Assembly (NCBI GenBank): GCA_036389695.1
Contig: DASVWG010000325.1
Coordinates: 1 to 42,237 of the forward strand
DNA length: 42,237 bases
Source: JALZHR01 sp036389695
Lineage (GTDB): Bacteria; Acidobacteriota; Blastocatellia; Pyrinomonadales; Pyrinomonadaceae
Reading direction: 5' to 3'
Shown: piece after piece, positions 16,576 to 25,262 of the stretch
How positions within the stretch are numbered: position 1 is the first letter of the stretch
How the letters are laid out: each line of letters opens with the position of its first letter
Notes under the pieces: generated by a model
Seen by the model: only the letters and a program-made list of their open reading frames with translations
Told to the model about the DNA's origin: nothing
Databases searched by the model: none
Position numbers and translations under genes: made by a program

Positions 16576-18315
16576 CTAAAAGCTCGGCAGCTTGAGGCGG
16601 CGGAAAAGCTCCGCGTATTCCGCGTCCGAGCGAAGCGCGTCGGCTCGCGGGTCGATGTTCAGCAGAATGTGGTCGATTGATTTGCGTTCGAGCGAGCGCG
16701 GCAAAAACGCCAAAGCCCGCTCTCGCAGCCCGAGCGCGAGATAAAGATAAAAAGTTTCAAACGGCACGTTGGCGGATTTTTCCAGGCGGCGCAAAATTTT
16801 TTGCGCTTCCCGTTTATCGCCGCAGCGGGCGTGCGCCGCGCCGAGCAGCGCGGAAATTTCCAGGCTCGGCTCCAGCGCGTAAGCTCGCCGGATTTCCCGC
16901 AAGGAACCGGCGAAATCTTCGCGCATCATCCGGCATGCCGACAGAAAAACGTAATTGACGAACAAATTCGGATGCAGCTCCGCCTGCTCGCGGAAATGCG
17001 CTTCGGCTTCGTCGTAGCGTTTCTCGTAAAACAAAAACGCGCCGAGCATCTGATTTAAAATCGGCGACAGCGGGTCGAGCTCCAGCGCTTTATTCAATTG
17101 TCGCCACGCTTCTTCGAATTGCCGCGTGTGCTTCAGAAAATTGGCGTAGGAATATCGCGCCAGAATGCTGTTCGGGTCGAGCCGGACGGCGCGGCGAAAT
17201 TCCTGTTCGGCGGCTTGCCAGTCCCATTCGTGAACGAATTTGATGTAGCCGCTCAAAGTGTGCGCTTCCGCCAAATCGGGCGCGAGGCGAACGGCGCGGC
17301 TGAGATTTTCTTTCACGAGCGGCAGCGCTTCGTCCTGCGGCAAAATGGAAAAATCGTTGAGCAGCCGGTAGCTTTGCGCAATCCAGACGTAGCCGAGCGC
17401 GAAATCGGCGTCCAGCTCGACGGCGCGTTTGAAATAGCGCAGACCTTTTTCGATTGATTCTTTCGTGCGCTTGCCGTTCAAATGCAAGCCTTTCAAAAAA
17501 GCGCGATACGCTTCGTCGTTCGGCGTGACGCGTTTTTTCAGCGTGCCTTTATCGGCTTCGCTGAGCTGCGGCAGAAGCGTCTCGGTAATCGCCAGCGCGA
17601 TTTCTTCCGGCACGCGAAAAATGTCGGTCAGCGGCTGATGATACTGCGCGCCCCAGAGCTGTCGCGCGTCCGCCGCGTTGACCAGCTCGGTAGCGACCAG
17701 AAGCTGCTCGCCGACCTGACGCACGCTGCCGGTTAAAACGGTTTTCGCGCCGAGCGTTTTGCCGATTTCCGCCGCGTCGCGGTCGCTTTGTTTGTAACGA
17801 AAAATCGTGCTCGAAGCGAAAACTTTGAGCGAATTGATTTTCGACAGCGAATTTATCAGGCTTTCCGTGATGCCGTCGGCGAGATATTCGATTTCGTCGT
17901 CGCTCGAAAGATGTCGAAACGGCAGAACCGCGAGCGAACGATTCGCGAACGATTCCGGTTTAGGCGCGTCTTCGGCGCGTTCTTCAATTTCCCGCACGCG
18001 CGCGACGAAACAATATCCGCGCCGCGAGACGGTCGCGATAAATCTGGCTTCGCCGAGCGTGTCGCCGAGCGTTTTGCGCAGCGCCGTGATGTGAACCGTC
18101 AAGTTGCCGTCCTCGACGAACTGGTCGCGCCAGACTTCGCGCAGCAATTCTTCGCGCTCGACGACCGCGCCGCGCCGCTCGACCAGATACAGCAAAACGT
18201 CAAACGCCTTCGCCGAAAGTCTGAGCGGCTGGTCGTCGCACCACAGGCGGCGCGCTTCGGCTTCCAGACGAAAGCAATCGAATTGATAAATTTTGTGAGT
18301 CGAGTTTTCGCTCAT
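16576..18315 (-). CDS. CadC-like winged-helix regulator with TolB-like and TPR domains
   Basis: A 579-aa protein. Residues 8-105 form an OmpR/PhoB-type winged helix: LRLSAKAFDVLLYLVERRG, REELLREVW, GNLTVHITALRKTLGD and the wing TVSRRGYCFVA. There is no receiver domain. A TolB-N/FlgO-like domain follows (about 125-245: SLAVLPFRHLSSDDEIEYLA, LGAKTVLTGSVRQVGEQL). The rest is TPR repeats (for example RAVRLAPDLAEAHTLSGYI and NKALELDPLSPILNQMLGA). This architecture is abundant in Acidobacteriota and probably joins DNA binding to protein or ligand sensing. No transmembrane helix is obvious, unlike CadC itself. It lies just upstream of the three delta-60 genes on the same strand and could regulate them, which is inference from position only. 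Confidence 0.88.
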   Translation of the reverse strand: MSENSTHKIYQFDCFRLEAEARRLWCDDQPLRLSAKAFDVLLYLVERRGAVVEREELLREVWRDQFVEDGNLTVHITALRKTLGDTLGEARFIATVSRRGYCFVARVREIEERAEDAPKPESFANRSLAVLPFRHLSSDDEIEYLADGITESLINSLSKINSLKVFASSTIFRYKQSDRDAAEIGKTLGAKTVLTGSVRQVGEQLLVATELVNAADARQLWGAQYHQPLTDIFRVPEEIALAITETLLPQLSEADKGTLKKRVTPNDEAYRAFLKGLHLNGKRTKESIEKGLRYFKRAVELDADFALGYVWIAQSYRLLNDFSILPQDEALPLVKENLSRAVRLAPDLAEAHTLSGYIKFVHEWDWQAAEQEFRRAVRLDPNSILARYSYANFLKHTRQFEEAWRQLNKALELDPLSPILNQMLGAFLFYEKRYDEAEAHFREQAELHPNLFVNYVFLSACRMMREDFAGSLREIRRAYALEPSLEISALLGAAHARCGDKREAQKILRRLEKSANVPFETFYLYLALGLRERALAFLPRSLERKSIDHILLNIDPRADALRSDAEYAELFRRLKLPSF

Positions 18316-18534
18316 CTTTTGACGCTCGTCAGCTTATTCTACGCCAAAAAAGAGATTGGTAAAAGCATATTTTAATTTTAAACGGCGTCGGCGCGGAAAT
18401 ATAAAATCTAAAAAATCCGGCTCGAAAAATTTGCCGCTTCCGCCTGCGATGTATTTACAAACAAAAAAGATATTCTTCTTTACAAGAACGGCTCTTGCTG
18501 CACACCGGCGCAGCAGCTTCCCAGAGCGGCTCTG

Positions 18535-19422
18535 TTAAATACCACTTTGCTTGCGCTTATGTTCGCGGAGAATGGAGTGCAGCGACTCTGAGGCTAAGCC
18601 GTGCAGCAGCAGGCGATAACCCGCGCCGGTCGTCGGGAGCGGAACGAGCGGATGTTTGTTGTTTAAAAGTCCCAGATATTGATTATTGCCGAGCAGGCGC
18701 GAAACATAGAGACCGACGGTTTCGTCAAGCTGCAAAGAATTTGCCGCCCGCCAAAAATCGCGACCGGGCAAAAACAGCTGGTAAATCGGCGTGTATAATT
18801 CTATCGCCGTCTGCACGTCGAGAAAATTCGTCCAGCGTTTCGGGAAAGGCTCGATGGCAAATTGCCCGTCCGTGATGCATTCGAAATTCAACCGTCCGGG
18901 CGTTTCAATCTGGCGGTTCTGACGGCGCAATTCCGTATTCAGATTAATAATGAAATTGAACAGATTAAGGTCGTGCTGGAGAAAAATCTCGCCCAGAACG
19001 TCTTCGAGCTTGGCGGGCTTGAGCGGGTTCAGCTTTATTTCAACTTCCGGAATGTTGGACGCGATAAAGGCGAGAATTTCCGAGCCGACGTGAAAATGCC
19101 GCAGAATTATAAAATTCGCTTCGGGGCTGACGAAATATTTCAGACCCAAATAAATCAGGCGGTGCAGCAGCTTCGACGACGCGAACAATCTCGGCGCGAT
19201 GATTCTGATGAGCGTAAATAAATGCAGCATCAGCCAGATAAACGGCTTGAGCAGCGGAAATAGAATCTCTCTGGATTTCGAGCGCATCGAAATCAGCAGC
19301 GCGGCTTTGGCTTCGTCGTCGATTTGAATCGAGCGGTCGAGATAGAGCGCCGCCCACGGGTCGGGGTCAGCCGCGTTGAATTCGTTAAGCTCGAAGCGGT
19401 CGGCGTATTTTTCAGGCAGCAT
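18535..19422 (-). CDS. Uncharacterised protein of the ketosynthase-desaturase operon
   Basis: I do not recognise this 295-aa protein. It begins with a polar segment, then has a strongly hydrophobic region (about residues 55-105, FPLLKPFIWLMLHLFTLIRII and LLHRLIYLGLKYF), suggesting membrane association. After that come helical segments with possible metal-ligand residues (ILRHFHVGSE, FLQHDLNLFNF) and a C-terminal half rich in aromatic residues (PKRWTNFLDVQTAIELY, GRDFWRAANSL). An AAAGGAC ribosome site precedes the ATG, which overlaps the desaturase gene by 11 bases, so the two are translationally coupled. By context it should act on, or carry, a fatty-acyl product. That is inference only. Confidence 0.8.
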   Translation of the reverse strand: MLPEKYADRFELNEFNAADPDPWAALYLDRSIQIDDEAKAALLISMRSKSREILFPLLKPFIWLMLHLFTLIRIIAPRLFASSKLLHRLIYLGLKYFVSPEANFIILRHFHVGSEILAFIASNIPEVEIKLNPLKPAKLEDVLGEIFLQHDLNLFNFIINLNTELRRQNRQIETPGRLNFECITDGQFAIEPFPKRWTNFLDVQTAIELYTPIYQLFLPGRDFWRAANSLQLDETVGLYVSRLLGNNQYLGLLNNKHPLVPLPTTGAGYRLLLHGLASESLHSILREHKRKQSGI

Positions 19423-20287
19423 CGGTTTGTCCTTTTTCCGGCGTGATTAATTTCGCTTGAATTTGTTCCGCCGTCGGAACTCTAATCTCATTCGCCATTC
19501 CAAAGCGTTTGAGCAAACAAATAATTTCCCAGACGCCGTCAAATTGATTCGGCAACAGCCCGTGACGCGCGCTGCCCGGAAAAACGTGATGATTGGCGTG
19601 CCAGCCTTCGCCGAGCGTTAAAATTCCGAGCAGACGGTTGTTGCGCGCCAAATGCGTCGCCTCAAACGGGCGTTCGCCGTAGAGATGAGCGATGCTGTCG
19701 ATGGCATCGCCGAGATTGTAAATAATTACCGCCGTAATCCAAAGGGCAGCGAAGCCGCCCGCGCCCCATATAAAATATGCCGCCCCGAAAAAAAGCGCGA
19801 CGTGCAGCCAGCAGGCAATCATAAACGGCTTCGGGCGGCTCAGGAAACGATAATAATCGTCTTTCGCCACGTCGGCGGCTAAATGATTATGCTGCTGGTT
19901 GGTGCGCGGGCGATTCCAGCCGTCGTAAATCGTCCTTAAAGGTCCGGCGATTGAATAAAGAAAACAGATTAGCGGACGCCTGGTTCCGATATACCAGCCG
20001 ACGTGAGCGTGCCAGAATCCGCCGCGCGCGGGCGAATGCGGGTCTTGTCCTTCATCCGCGTGCCCGTGATGAAAGCGGTGATTGCCAGCCCATTGAACCG
20101 GCGTTCCGGCGGGCAGACCGAGCGTGACGAAAAATCTCTCCAGCGGCTTCCATAATTGAAACGAGCGATGACTCAAACAGCGATGATAAGCGACGTTGAC
20201 GGCAAGCCCGGCAAACAGATAATAACCGAAACAATAAATTGCCAGAGTTAAATAATAAAAATAATTGGACGCGTCAGTTGTCAACAC
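19412..20287 (-). CDS. Acyl-CoA/acyl-lipid desaturase (delta-9-like)
   Basis: A 291-aa integral-membrane fatty acid desaturase. All three histidine boxes are intact: HRCLSH (HX4H), HRFHH (HXXHH) and HANHH in EGWHANHHVFP, which bind the diiron centre that inserts a cis double bond using O2. Membrane segments flank them (YLTLAIYCFGYYLFAGLAV; PFMIACWLHVALFFGAAYFI). The start is a GTG with AAAAGGAG about 11 bases upstream. It begins 17 bases after the ketosynthase stop and overlaps the next gene. The operon context suggests a dedicated desaturase for a specialised acyl chain rather than bulk membrane lipids. Substrate and position of desaturation are not readable. Confidence 0.93.
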   Translation of the reverse strand: MLTTDASNYFYYLTLAIYCFGYYLFAGLAVNVAYHRCLSHRSFQLWKPLERFFVTLGLPAGTPVQWAGNHRFHHGHADEGQDPHSPARGGFWHAHVGWYIGTRRPLICFLYSIAGPLRTIYDGWNRPRTNQQHNHLAADVAKDDYYRFLSRPKPFMIACWLHVALFFGAAYFIWGAGGFAALWITAVIIYNLGDAIDSIAHLYGERPFEATHLARNNRLLGILTLGEGWHANHHVFPGSARHGLLPNQFDGVWEIICLLKRFGMANEIRVPTAEQIQAKLITPEKGQTDAA

Positions 20288-20304
20288 GAATTGACTTTCT
20301 CCTT

Positions 20305-22194
20305 TTAAACGTTTCCCAATTCTTCGAGTTGCAGCGCGTAGAGCCGTGCCGTAACCTTCGCCGTTTTCACGATTTGCGCCGCTATCTTCGGGGTTAATAA
20401 ATCGCTCGCCAGAATTTGTTCCAGTTTTTCCAGGTGATTTTCGTCATTCGCGCCGTGATAGAGCAAAAACGAAACCTGTTCGGCGCGCAGATTCAACTGC
20501 TCGCGAATCCGGCTGCCCCATTTGTTTGCCATGCGCTGTCCGAGTCCTTCGATAATAAACATCGCGCCGAGCAGGTCGAAAGGATTTTCACGGCTCGCGC
20601 GATGAAACATCCACGCCGATAAAGCTTCCGAACCGATGTTTTTCTCCGCCGTTTGAATTTCTTCCAAGCTTCCGCCGACGGAAACGAAATCGCGTTCAAG
20701 CATCTGAAAGTCGCGATGTTCCTCTTTCGCATGACCGATAAAAACGGAACGCAGCGGAAACGCTTCCGCAGAGATATTTGAAGCGGCGCGCGAAATCCAG
20801 CGCGCGCCTTCGACGACCTGCTGCCGCAGATTCAACAGCAGCAGGCGATAATCTTCAACGCGCAGCTTGCCGCGATTCAGACGTTCGATGACCGGGATTT
20901 GATTAAGGCGACTCTCGAAATCAATCCAGACGTTTGTCAGTTTTCTCCACAGCGCGCCCTGCAAATCGTCACGATTATTTTTATCCTCGCGGGCGAAAAC
21001 GGCTGCCGGTTTTTCCGCTTCGACGACAGGTAAAATCTTGTCCGGAGATTCGGCTTCGACGACGGTCAACATCATAAACGAGACGACAAATCTTCCGCTT
21101 TCCGGCACCATGCAGAGGATTTTCTGACCCGGCTGCAAATTTCCCGAATGGAATAGCTCTTCGAGCATTATAAAAACCGATGCCGCGCCGGTATTTCCTT
21201 TCGTGTAAAGATTAGTAAACCAGCGCTCTTCGGGAATCATCCCTTTTCCCTTTTCCAACAGCTCGATGATTTGCGAGCGAAAAACGTGAGACGAATAATG
21301 ACAGACAAACCAATCTATGTCTTTTGCGTTGAGACGTCCCTGTTCTATCAACTCAAAATAACGGTTGACGCCGAGCTTCACCACGTTTCCCAAAATTCTG
21401 ACGTCCTGTTTCAGCAGAATCGCCCCGTCGCTTGCCGCCGCCGCGAAATTCGGGTAATCGTACCACGACTTTTCGAGCGTCCCGTCAGCTTGTTTGTTCG
21501 CGCCCGAATACATACACACGTCGAAACGGTCGGCGTAAGACATTAAATCAATCCATTCGATTTTCAATGAAAGCCCTTTTGCATTCGGGCGATTTTCGAG
21601 CACCGCCGCGCCCGCTCCGTCCGACAACATCCAGCGCAGAAATTCGGCATCGAAAGGCAGCTTGCCGTTTTCTTTAAAGTCGGCGGTTTCCTCAAACAAT
21701 CCGGGACGAAAAAAGCGGCTCGTAAATTCGCTGGCGCAAACCACGGAATTTTTTCTCACGCCCGCTAAAATGCCGGTGTAAGCCGCCTGCAAAGCCATCA
21801 TGCCGCCCGCGCAGACGCTCTGAAAACTGGCGATTTCGCACGGCGGCAAGCCGCTCGCGCCGTGAACCTGACTGGCAAATCCGGGCGCAAGAAGGTCGCT
21901 CTGCGACGTTGCCGTCGCCATAAACTCGATGTTTTGAGAATTCAGCTCCGAGCGCGAAAGCGCGTCTTTCAAGGCATTTGCCGCCAGCTCGTAGTTCCAC
22001 GTTTGCGCCTTCCCGCCCGGCTCAAGCGCGTAATGCCTCGATGTAATTCCGTTTTGTTTCAAAATACGTGATTTCAGACGCGAAGGCTTGCCGCCGATGA
22101 AGCCCAGATAATCTTCCATCTCGTCGTTTGCAACCGGCTTGCCCGGCAGAAATTTTCCGAGCGATGTAATATAAACCGAATTTTCGAAGCTCAT
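20305..22194 (-). CDS. StlD/DarB-like ketosynthase III fused to haem-oxygenase-like diiron oxidase domain
   Basis: A 629-aa two-domain protein. Residues 1-380 are a FabH-type ketosynthase resembling StlD/DarB enzymes (VYITSLGKFLPGKPVANDEM, GGKPSR, QNGITSRHYAL). The catalytic triad is Cys128 in QSVCAGGMMAL, a His in VCHYSSHVF (299 or 303) and Asn334 in KGNTGAAS. After a variable linker (about 381-410), residues 411-629 are all-helical and match the haem-oxygenase-like 'iron-containing redox enzyme' group. Candidate ligands are Glu462 (VVEGARW), His/Glu in GHAKEEHRDF (488-493), Glu549 (IIEGLG), and His580, Asp584 and His587 (HGANDENH). Relatives such as UndA and SznF oxidise C-H or C-C bonds. 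A condensation-then-oxidation reaction on an acyl chain is the inference. The gene overlaps the TetR gene by ATGA. Confidence 0.88.
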   Translation of the reverse strand: MSFENSVYITSLGKFLPGKPVANDEMEDYLGFIGGKPSRLKSRILKQNGITSRHYALEPGGKAQTWNYELAANALKDALSRSELNSQNIEFMATATSQSDLLAPGFASQVHGASGLPPCEIASFQSVCAGGMMALQAAYTGILAGVRKNSVVCASEFTSRFFRPGLFEETADFKENGKLPFDAEFLRWMLSDGAGAAVLENRPNAKGLSLKIEWIDLMSYADRFDVCMYSGANKQADGTLEKSWYDYPNFAAAASDGAILLKQDVRILGNVVKLGVNRYFELIEQGRLNAKDIDWFVCHYSSHVFRSQIIELLEKGKGMIPEERWFTNLYTKGNTGAASVFIMLEELFHSGNLQPGQKILCMVPESGRFVVSFMMLTVVEAESPDKILPVVEAEKPAAVFAREDKNNRDDLQGALWRKLTNVWIDFESRLNQIPVIERLNRGKLRVEDYRLLLLNLRQQVVEGARWISRAASNISAEAFPLRSVFIGHAKEEHRDFQMLERDFVSVGGSLEEIQTAEKNIGSEALSAWMFHRASRENPFDLLGAMFIIEGLGQRMANKWGSRIREQLNLRAEQVSFLLYHGANDENHLEKLEQILASDLLTPKIAAQIVKTAKVTARLYALQLEELGNV

Positions 22195-22823
22195 TTCTTT
22201 TTATCTCCTTGTTTGCCGCGTTTGGCGGGCGGCTGATTGACCACGCCGCGCAGAAATATGTTCGTCACTTCACGCGCCCGCTGAGGCGAAAGAAAATCGG
22301 GCGCGTGCTCCATTTCGAGAAAAGACATTATATTGACGGCGATAATTCCCTGCAGCGCCAGCGCGGCTGACCCGGTATCCGAACAATATAATTCGCCCGC
22401 GTCGATGCCCTTTTCAATCAGGTCGTAGAAAAATTCGTAGTCGCGCAGATGTTTCGTTTTGACGTCAATCCCGTGTTCTTCCGGCACGGCGAAAGTCATA
22501 GATAAGACAAAGCGCAAAAGCTCCGGCTGGCTTAGACAGAAATTGAAGTCGGCATTCACGACCTGATAAATTTTTTCCGCCGTCGTCGCGTTTTCATCGA
22601 CTTCCCGCGAGCGATGTTCGTAACAGCGGTCATAGGCTTCTTCGACCAATGCGGCGAAAAGTCCTTCCTTGTTTTTAAAATGATAATAAACCGTCGGCTT
22701 GGTCACATCGGCGGCGTCGACAATCGTGTTTATCGAGGTCGCGGCGTAACCTTTTTTAAAAAACTGCTCGCGCGCGATTTCCAGAATGTGCGCCTTGGTC
22801 TCTTCGATACTTCTCGTTTGCAT
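22191..22823 (-). CDS. TetR/AcrR-family transcriptional regulator
   Basis: A 210-aa repressor with a typical N-terminal TetR helix-turn-helix: ILEIAREQFFKKGYAATSI, VTKPTVYYHFKNKEGLFAAL. The C-terminal two-thirds is the variable ligand-binding domain, and an acyl-type inducer would fit the operon. Its stop overlaps the start of the ketosynthase gene (ATGA), so it is the first gene of a four-gene operon. A 16-bp palindrome (22830-22845) lies immediately upstream of its ATG, which suggests direct autoregulation of the whole unit. Ligand unknown. Confidence 0.93.
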   Translation of the reverse strand: MQTRSIEETKAHILEIAREQFFKKGYAATSINTIVDAADVTKPTVYYHFKNKEGLFAALVEEAYDRCYEHRSREVDENATTAEKIYQVVNADFNFCLSQPELLRFVLSMTFAVPEEHGIDVKTKHLRDYEFFYDLIEKGIDAGELYCSDTGSAALALQGIIAVNIMSFLEMEHAPDFLSPQRAREVTNIFLRGVVNQPPAKRGKQGDKKK

Positions 22824-22829
22824 AAGCTT

Positions 22830-22845
22830 TACCTACCAGTAGGTA
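22830..22845. promoter_or_regulatory. Palindromic TetR operator candidate
   Basis: TACCTAC-CA-GTAGGTA is a perfect 7-bp inverted repeat with a 2-bp centre, 6 bases upstream of the TetR start codon. Position, length and sequence style (ACCTAC...GTAGGT) are typical for TetR-family operators. Binding here would block initiation of the TetR-ketosynthase-desaturase operon. Confidence 0.75.
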
Positions 22846-23039
22846 TATAAGAAATATATGAAGATTGCAAGACGTATTTCAGAAAAATTCCGTAAAATCT
22901 TCTAATGGAAGAGAAAAATTTTTGGAGAGTAAGCTTTACCGGCTTATTATTCGGCTTTCACAAAATAACAAAGACTGCATTTTTCTTGCATGCAAGTTTA
23001 TAATGCCCGGTCGTTCCGTATAATTAAAGAGGCAAAGTC

Positions 23040-23735
23040 ATGAAACTTTATATTCTGAGCGCTTTCTTTCTGACCGTTTTATTATCCGCGCCGAATTTTT
23101 CCATCGCTTCGTGTATGGCTAAACGTTCGGTCAAAAAAGAAGCCGAGGCATCAGCCTTGATTTTCATCGGGCGCGCCACCAAAATCACTCCTGCCCGGAT
23201 AGCCGAAGGGCGGCGGGCAAGCGGCAAAAATCTTAAATGGGAAAAGTATTTTAGAAATACCGACCTTGTGACTTTCACGGTTATCGAGGCATTTAAAGGC
23301 GTTTCGACCGAAACGATTGAAATCCCGACCAGCGCCGAGGGAGACGCCGGTTATAAATTTGAAGGCGGAACCTGGCTCAGGGAAGGACAAACTTATCTTA
23401 TTTATGCTTCTAAAATAATACCTGCCGGAACGGTCGATGAAGATTTAAAGGATGATAATTACAGCGCGGCGGTCAGGGCGGAATTTCGTAAAATTCAAAA
23501 ATCGTTTCCCAAAAATCTTGCCGCCGAAATCAATGAGTTTAACGCCAGGTTCAGCCCGTATTACGCGAGCGTTTGCGGACGGACTAATAACATCGAACAG
23601 GCAGCCGAAGACCTTCCGCAGCTTCGCGAAATGTTTCCCGAAGCAAAGAAGTTCAACGGCTCGACAATTCTTATAGAAAATGCGCCGCCGGTTTCGCTCT
23701 GGCAGCAGATAATTAATTTCTTTGGACTCGCTTAA
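23040..23735 (+). CDS. Secreted TIMP/NTR-like protein
   Basis: A 231-aa protein with a signal peptide (MKLYILSAFFLTVLLSAPN...SIA) directly followed by SCMAK, so the mature protein would start near a cysteine. The body resembles the TIMP/netrin-like OB-fold family seen in bacteria: SALIFIGRATKI, VTFTVIEAFKGVSTETIEI, FEGGTWLREGQTYLIYA, and a late SVCGRTNNIEQA. In those proteins a Cys near the mature N terminus pairs with the Cys in the C-x-R-T motif. A plain GAGG ribosome site precedes the ATG. It has no operon partner; the TetR gene is divergent. Function unknown; the family call is by pattern only. Confidence 0.7.
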   Translation: MKLYILSAFFLTVLLSAPNFSIASCMAKRSVKKEAEASALIFIGRATKITPARIAEGRRASGKNLKWEKYFRNTDLVTFTVIEAFKGVSTETIEIPTSAEGDAGYKFEGGTWLREGQTYLIYASKIIPAGTVDEDLKDDNYSAAVRAEFRKIQKSFPKNLAAEINEFNARFSPYYASVCGRTNNIEQAAEDLPQLREMFPEAKKFNGSTILIENAPPVSLWQQIINFFGLA

Positions 23736-23815
23736 GATATATCCGCTTTATTGTGACAATTAATTTACGCTTATAATTTCAAATTAGCTCTCAATTGTAA
23801 AAATTCCACTGAATT

Positions 23816-25216
23816 TTACTTAATCAAGTCTTCCAGAAACTTTAAAACTTCCGGGTCGCGGCTGGTTCTGAGCGAGTAAATCGCTTCCAGCCGCAGCTTA
23901 TCGGATTTATCGTTTCGGGCGATGTCGAGCAGTTTTCGGGTGGCGCGGCTTTGTTTAAATTCGATTAGCGCGCGAATGATTGCGAGCTTGAATTCCTCGT
24001 CGCTCTCCGCATCGTAAAGATTGTTTACAACGTCAAACGCCTGCTCGCTCGCCGACCAGTTCGGCAAGCGGCGCAGGTTGGAAAACGCCAGCCGCCGCAG
24101 TTCCGAATCCTGCTCGGCGCGGACGATTTCCAGCAAAATATTCAGCTCGCCCTTTCGCGTTTGTTCGCGCCGCGCGTCCGGCTCGGCTTTTTGCTTTGGC
24201 GAGACGCCCGGATAAGACGGATAAAACATATTCGCCGAATTGCCGAGCGAATTGATAATCGCTTTCTTTACTTCGCGGTCGGCTTCGGCGTCGTATAATT
24301 TTTTGAGGTCATCAATCGCCTGCGCGTCGGCGAAGCTCGCCAGCGTGTAGATTATTTCCTTGCGGATTTTGAGGTTGGTTTCATTCTGAAAGCTTTTGAA
24401 CAGCGTTTCGCGCAGCAGCGCCGCCAGCTCTTTGCCGCCCGTACTTTTGTCGACGTTGGAACCCGGCGCTTGCGAGTCGAATAAACGCGGGTTGCGCCAA
24501 ATGCGCAAAATTTCCTGTCTTAAAGTCTCGCTCGCTTTCGAATCGGGCTTGAGAACCGCGCCCGTGGTCTCAATCGCTCTTTTCGGGTCGGCGTTTAGAA
24601 GGCTTTGAAACGCCGCGATTTTGATTTCATCGACGCGGTCGAGCGGAACGCGCCCGTTCACGCCCAAATCATCGGCGACAATCATGTTTTGCCCGGCATT
24701 AGTTTCCTTTCCCCGCACGCCGCTGGTCTGCGCGCCGCCGGGAAATTTTCCCTTTTGAAGACCTGAGTTAATGCCGCGATTAGCCTTCAGGTCGCGTGAA
24801 TCGGAAAGCCTTTCGAGCGACGACGAAATTTCCATCTTCATCACCTGCGCGTCGCCCGTCCAGGACGAAGCCGGAAATCTTTCCAGCAGACGGTCGAGCG
24901 CGGCGTCGGCTTCCTTCAACTGTTTTTGTTTTTTATAGCAAAACGCGAGCCAGTAGAGCGCCGCGTCGGCGGATTTATGGTCGGGATATTTGTCTATCGC
25001 CTCGCGGAATTTTTCCGCCGCCCGCGCCCATTGCTGTTTGTCGATTAAATTTCTGCCATCACGAAATTTCGCGTCGAAAGTGTCTGCCTGCGCCGTTTCG
25101 ATTTTGGACTGGGGCGCGATTTGCGCCGGCGCGACAATTGTGTAAACGGCGAGCAAAATCAATAATGCCGGAAGCGTTTGATAAATCGATTTGGGTAAAT
25201 GCGTTTTGTTTTTCAT
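23816..25216 (-). CDS. Secreted TPR and HEAT-repeat protein
   Basis: A 466-aa protein with a signal peptide (LLILLAVYTIVAPAQIAPQ). Residues 45-130 form BamD/YbgF-like TPRs (DGRNLIDKQQWARAAEKFR, DHKSADAALYWLAFCYKKQ). A polar linker follows, and from about residue 200 there are HEAT-like repeats (EIIYTLASFADAQAIDDLKKL, REVKKAIINSLGNSANMF, KLRLEAIYSLRTSRDPEVL). It is probably a periplasmic scaffold with no enzymatic motif. Its start lies 46 bases after the stop of the serine hydrolase gene on the same strand, so it may be the last gene of the ECF-led run. Confidence 0.8.
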   Translation of the reverse strand: MKNKTHLPKSIYQTLPALLILLAVYTIVAPAQIAPQSKIETAQADTFDAKFRDGRNLIDKQQWARAAEKFREAIDKYPDHKSADAALYWLAFCYKKQKQLKEADAALDRLLERFPASSWTGDAQVMKMEISSSLERLSDSRDLKANRGINSGLQKGKFPGGAQTSGVRGKETNAGQNMIVADDLGVNGRVPLDRVDEIKIAAFQSLLNADPKRAIETTGAVLKPDSKASETLRQEILRIWRNPRLFDSQAPGSNVDKSTGGKELAALLRETLFKSFQNETNLKIRKEIIYTLASFADAQAIDDLKKLYDAEADREVKKAIINSLGNSANMFYPSYPGVSPKQKAEPDARREQTRKGELNILLEIVRAEQDSELRRLAFSNLRRLPNWSASEQAFDVVNNLYDAESDEEFKLAIIRALIEFKQSRATRKLLDIARNDKSDKLRLEAIYSLRTSRDPEVLKFLEDLIK

Positions 25217-25262
25217 CGCTCGCGCTCCTTACGTTTCGGAATCTTCCATCGCTTTTCCGCCG

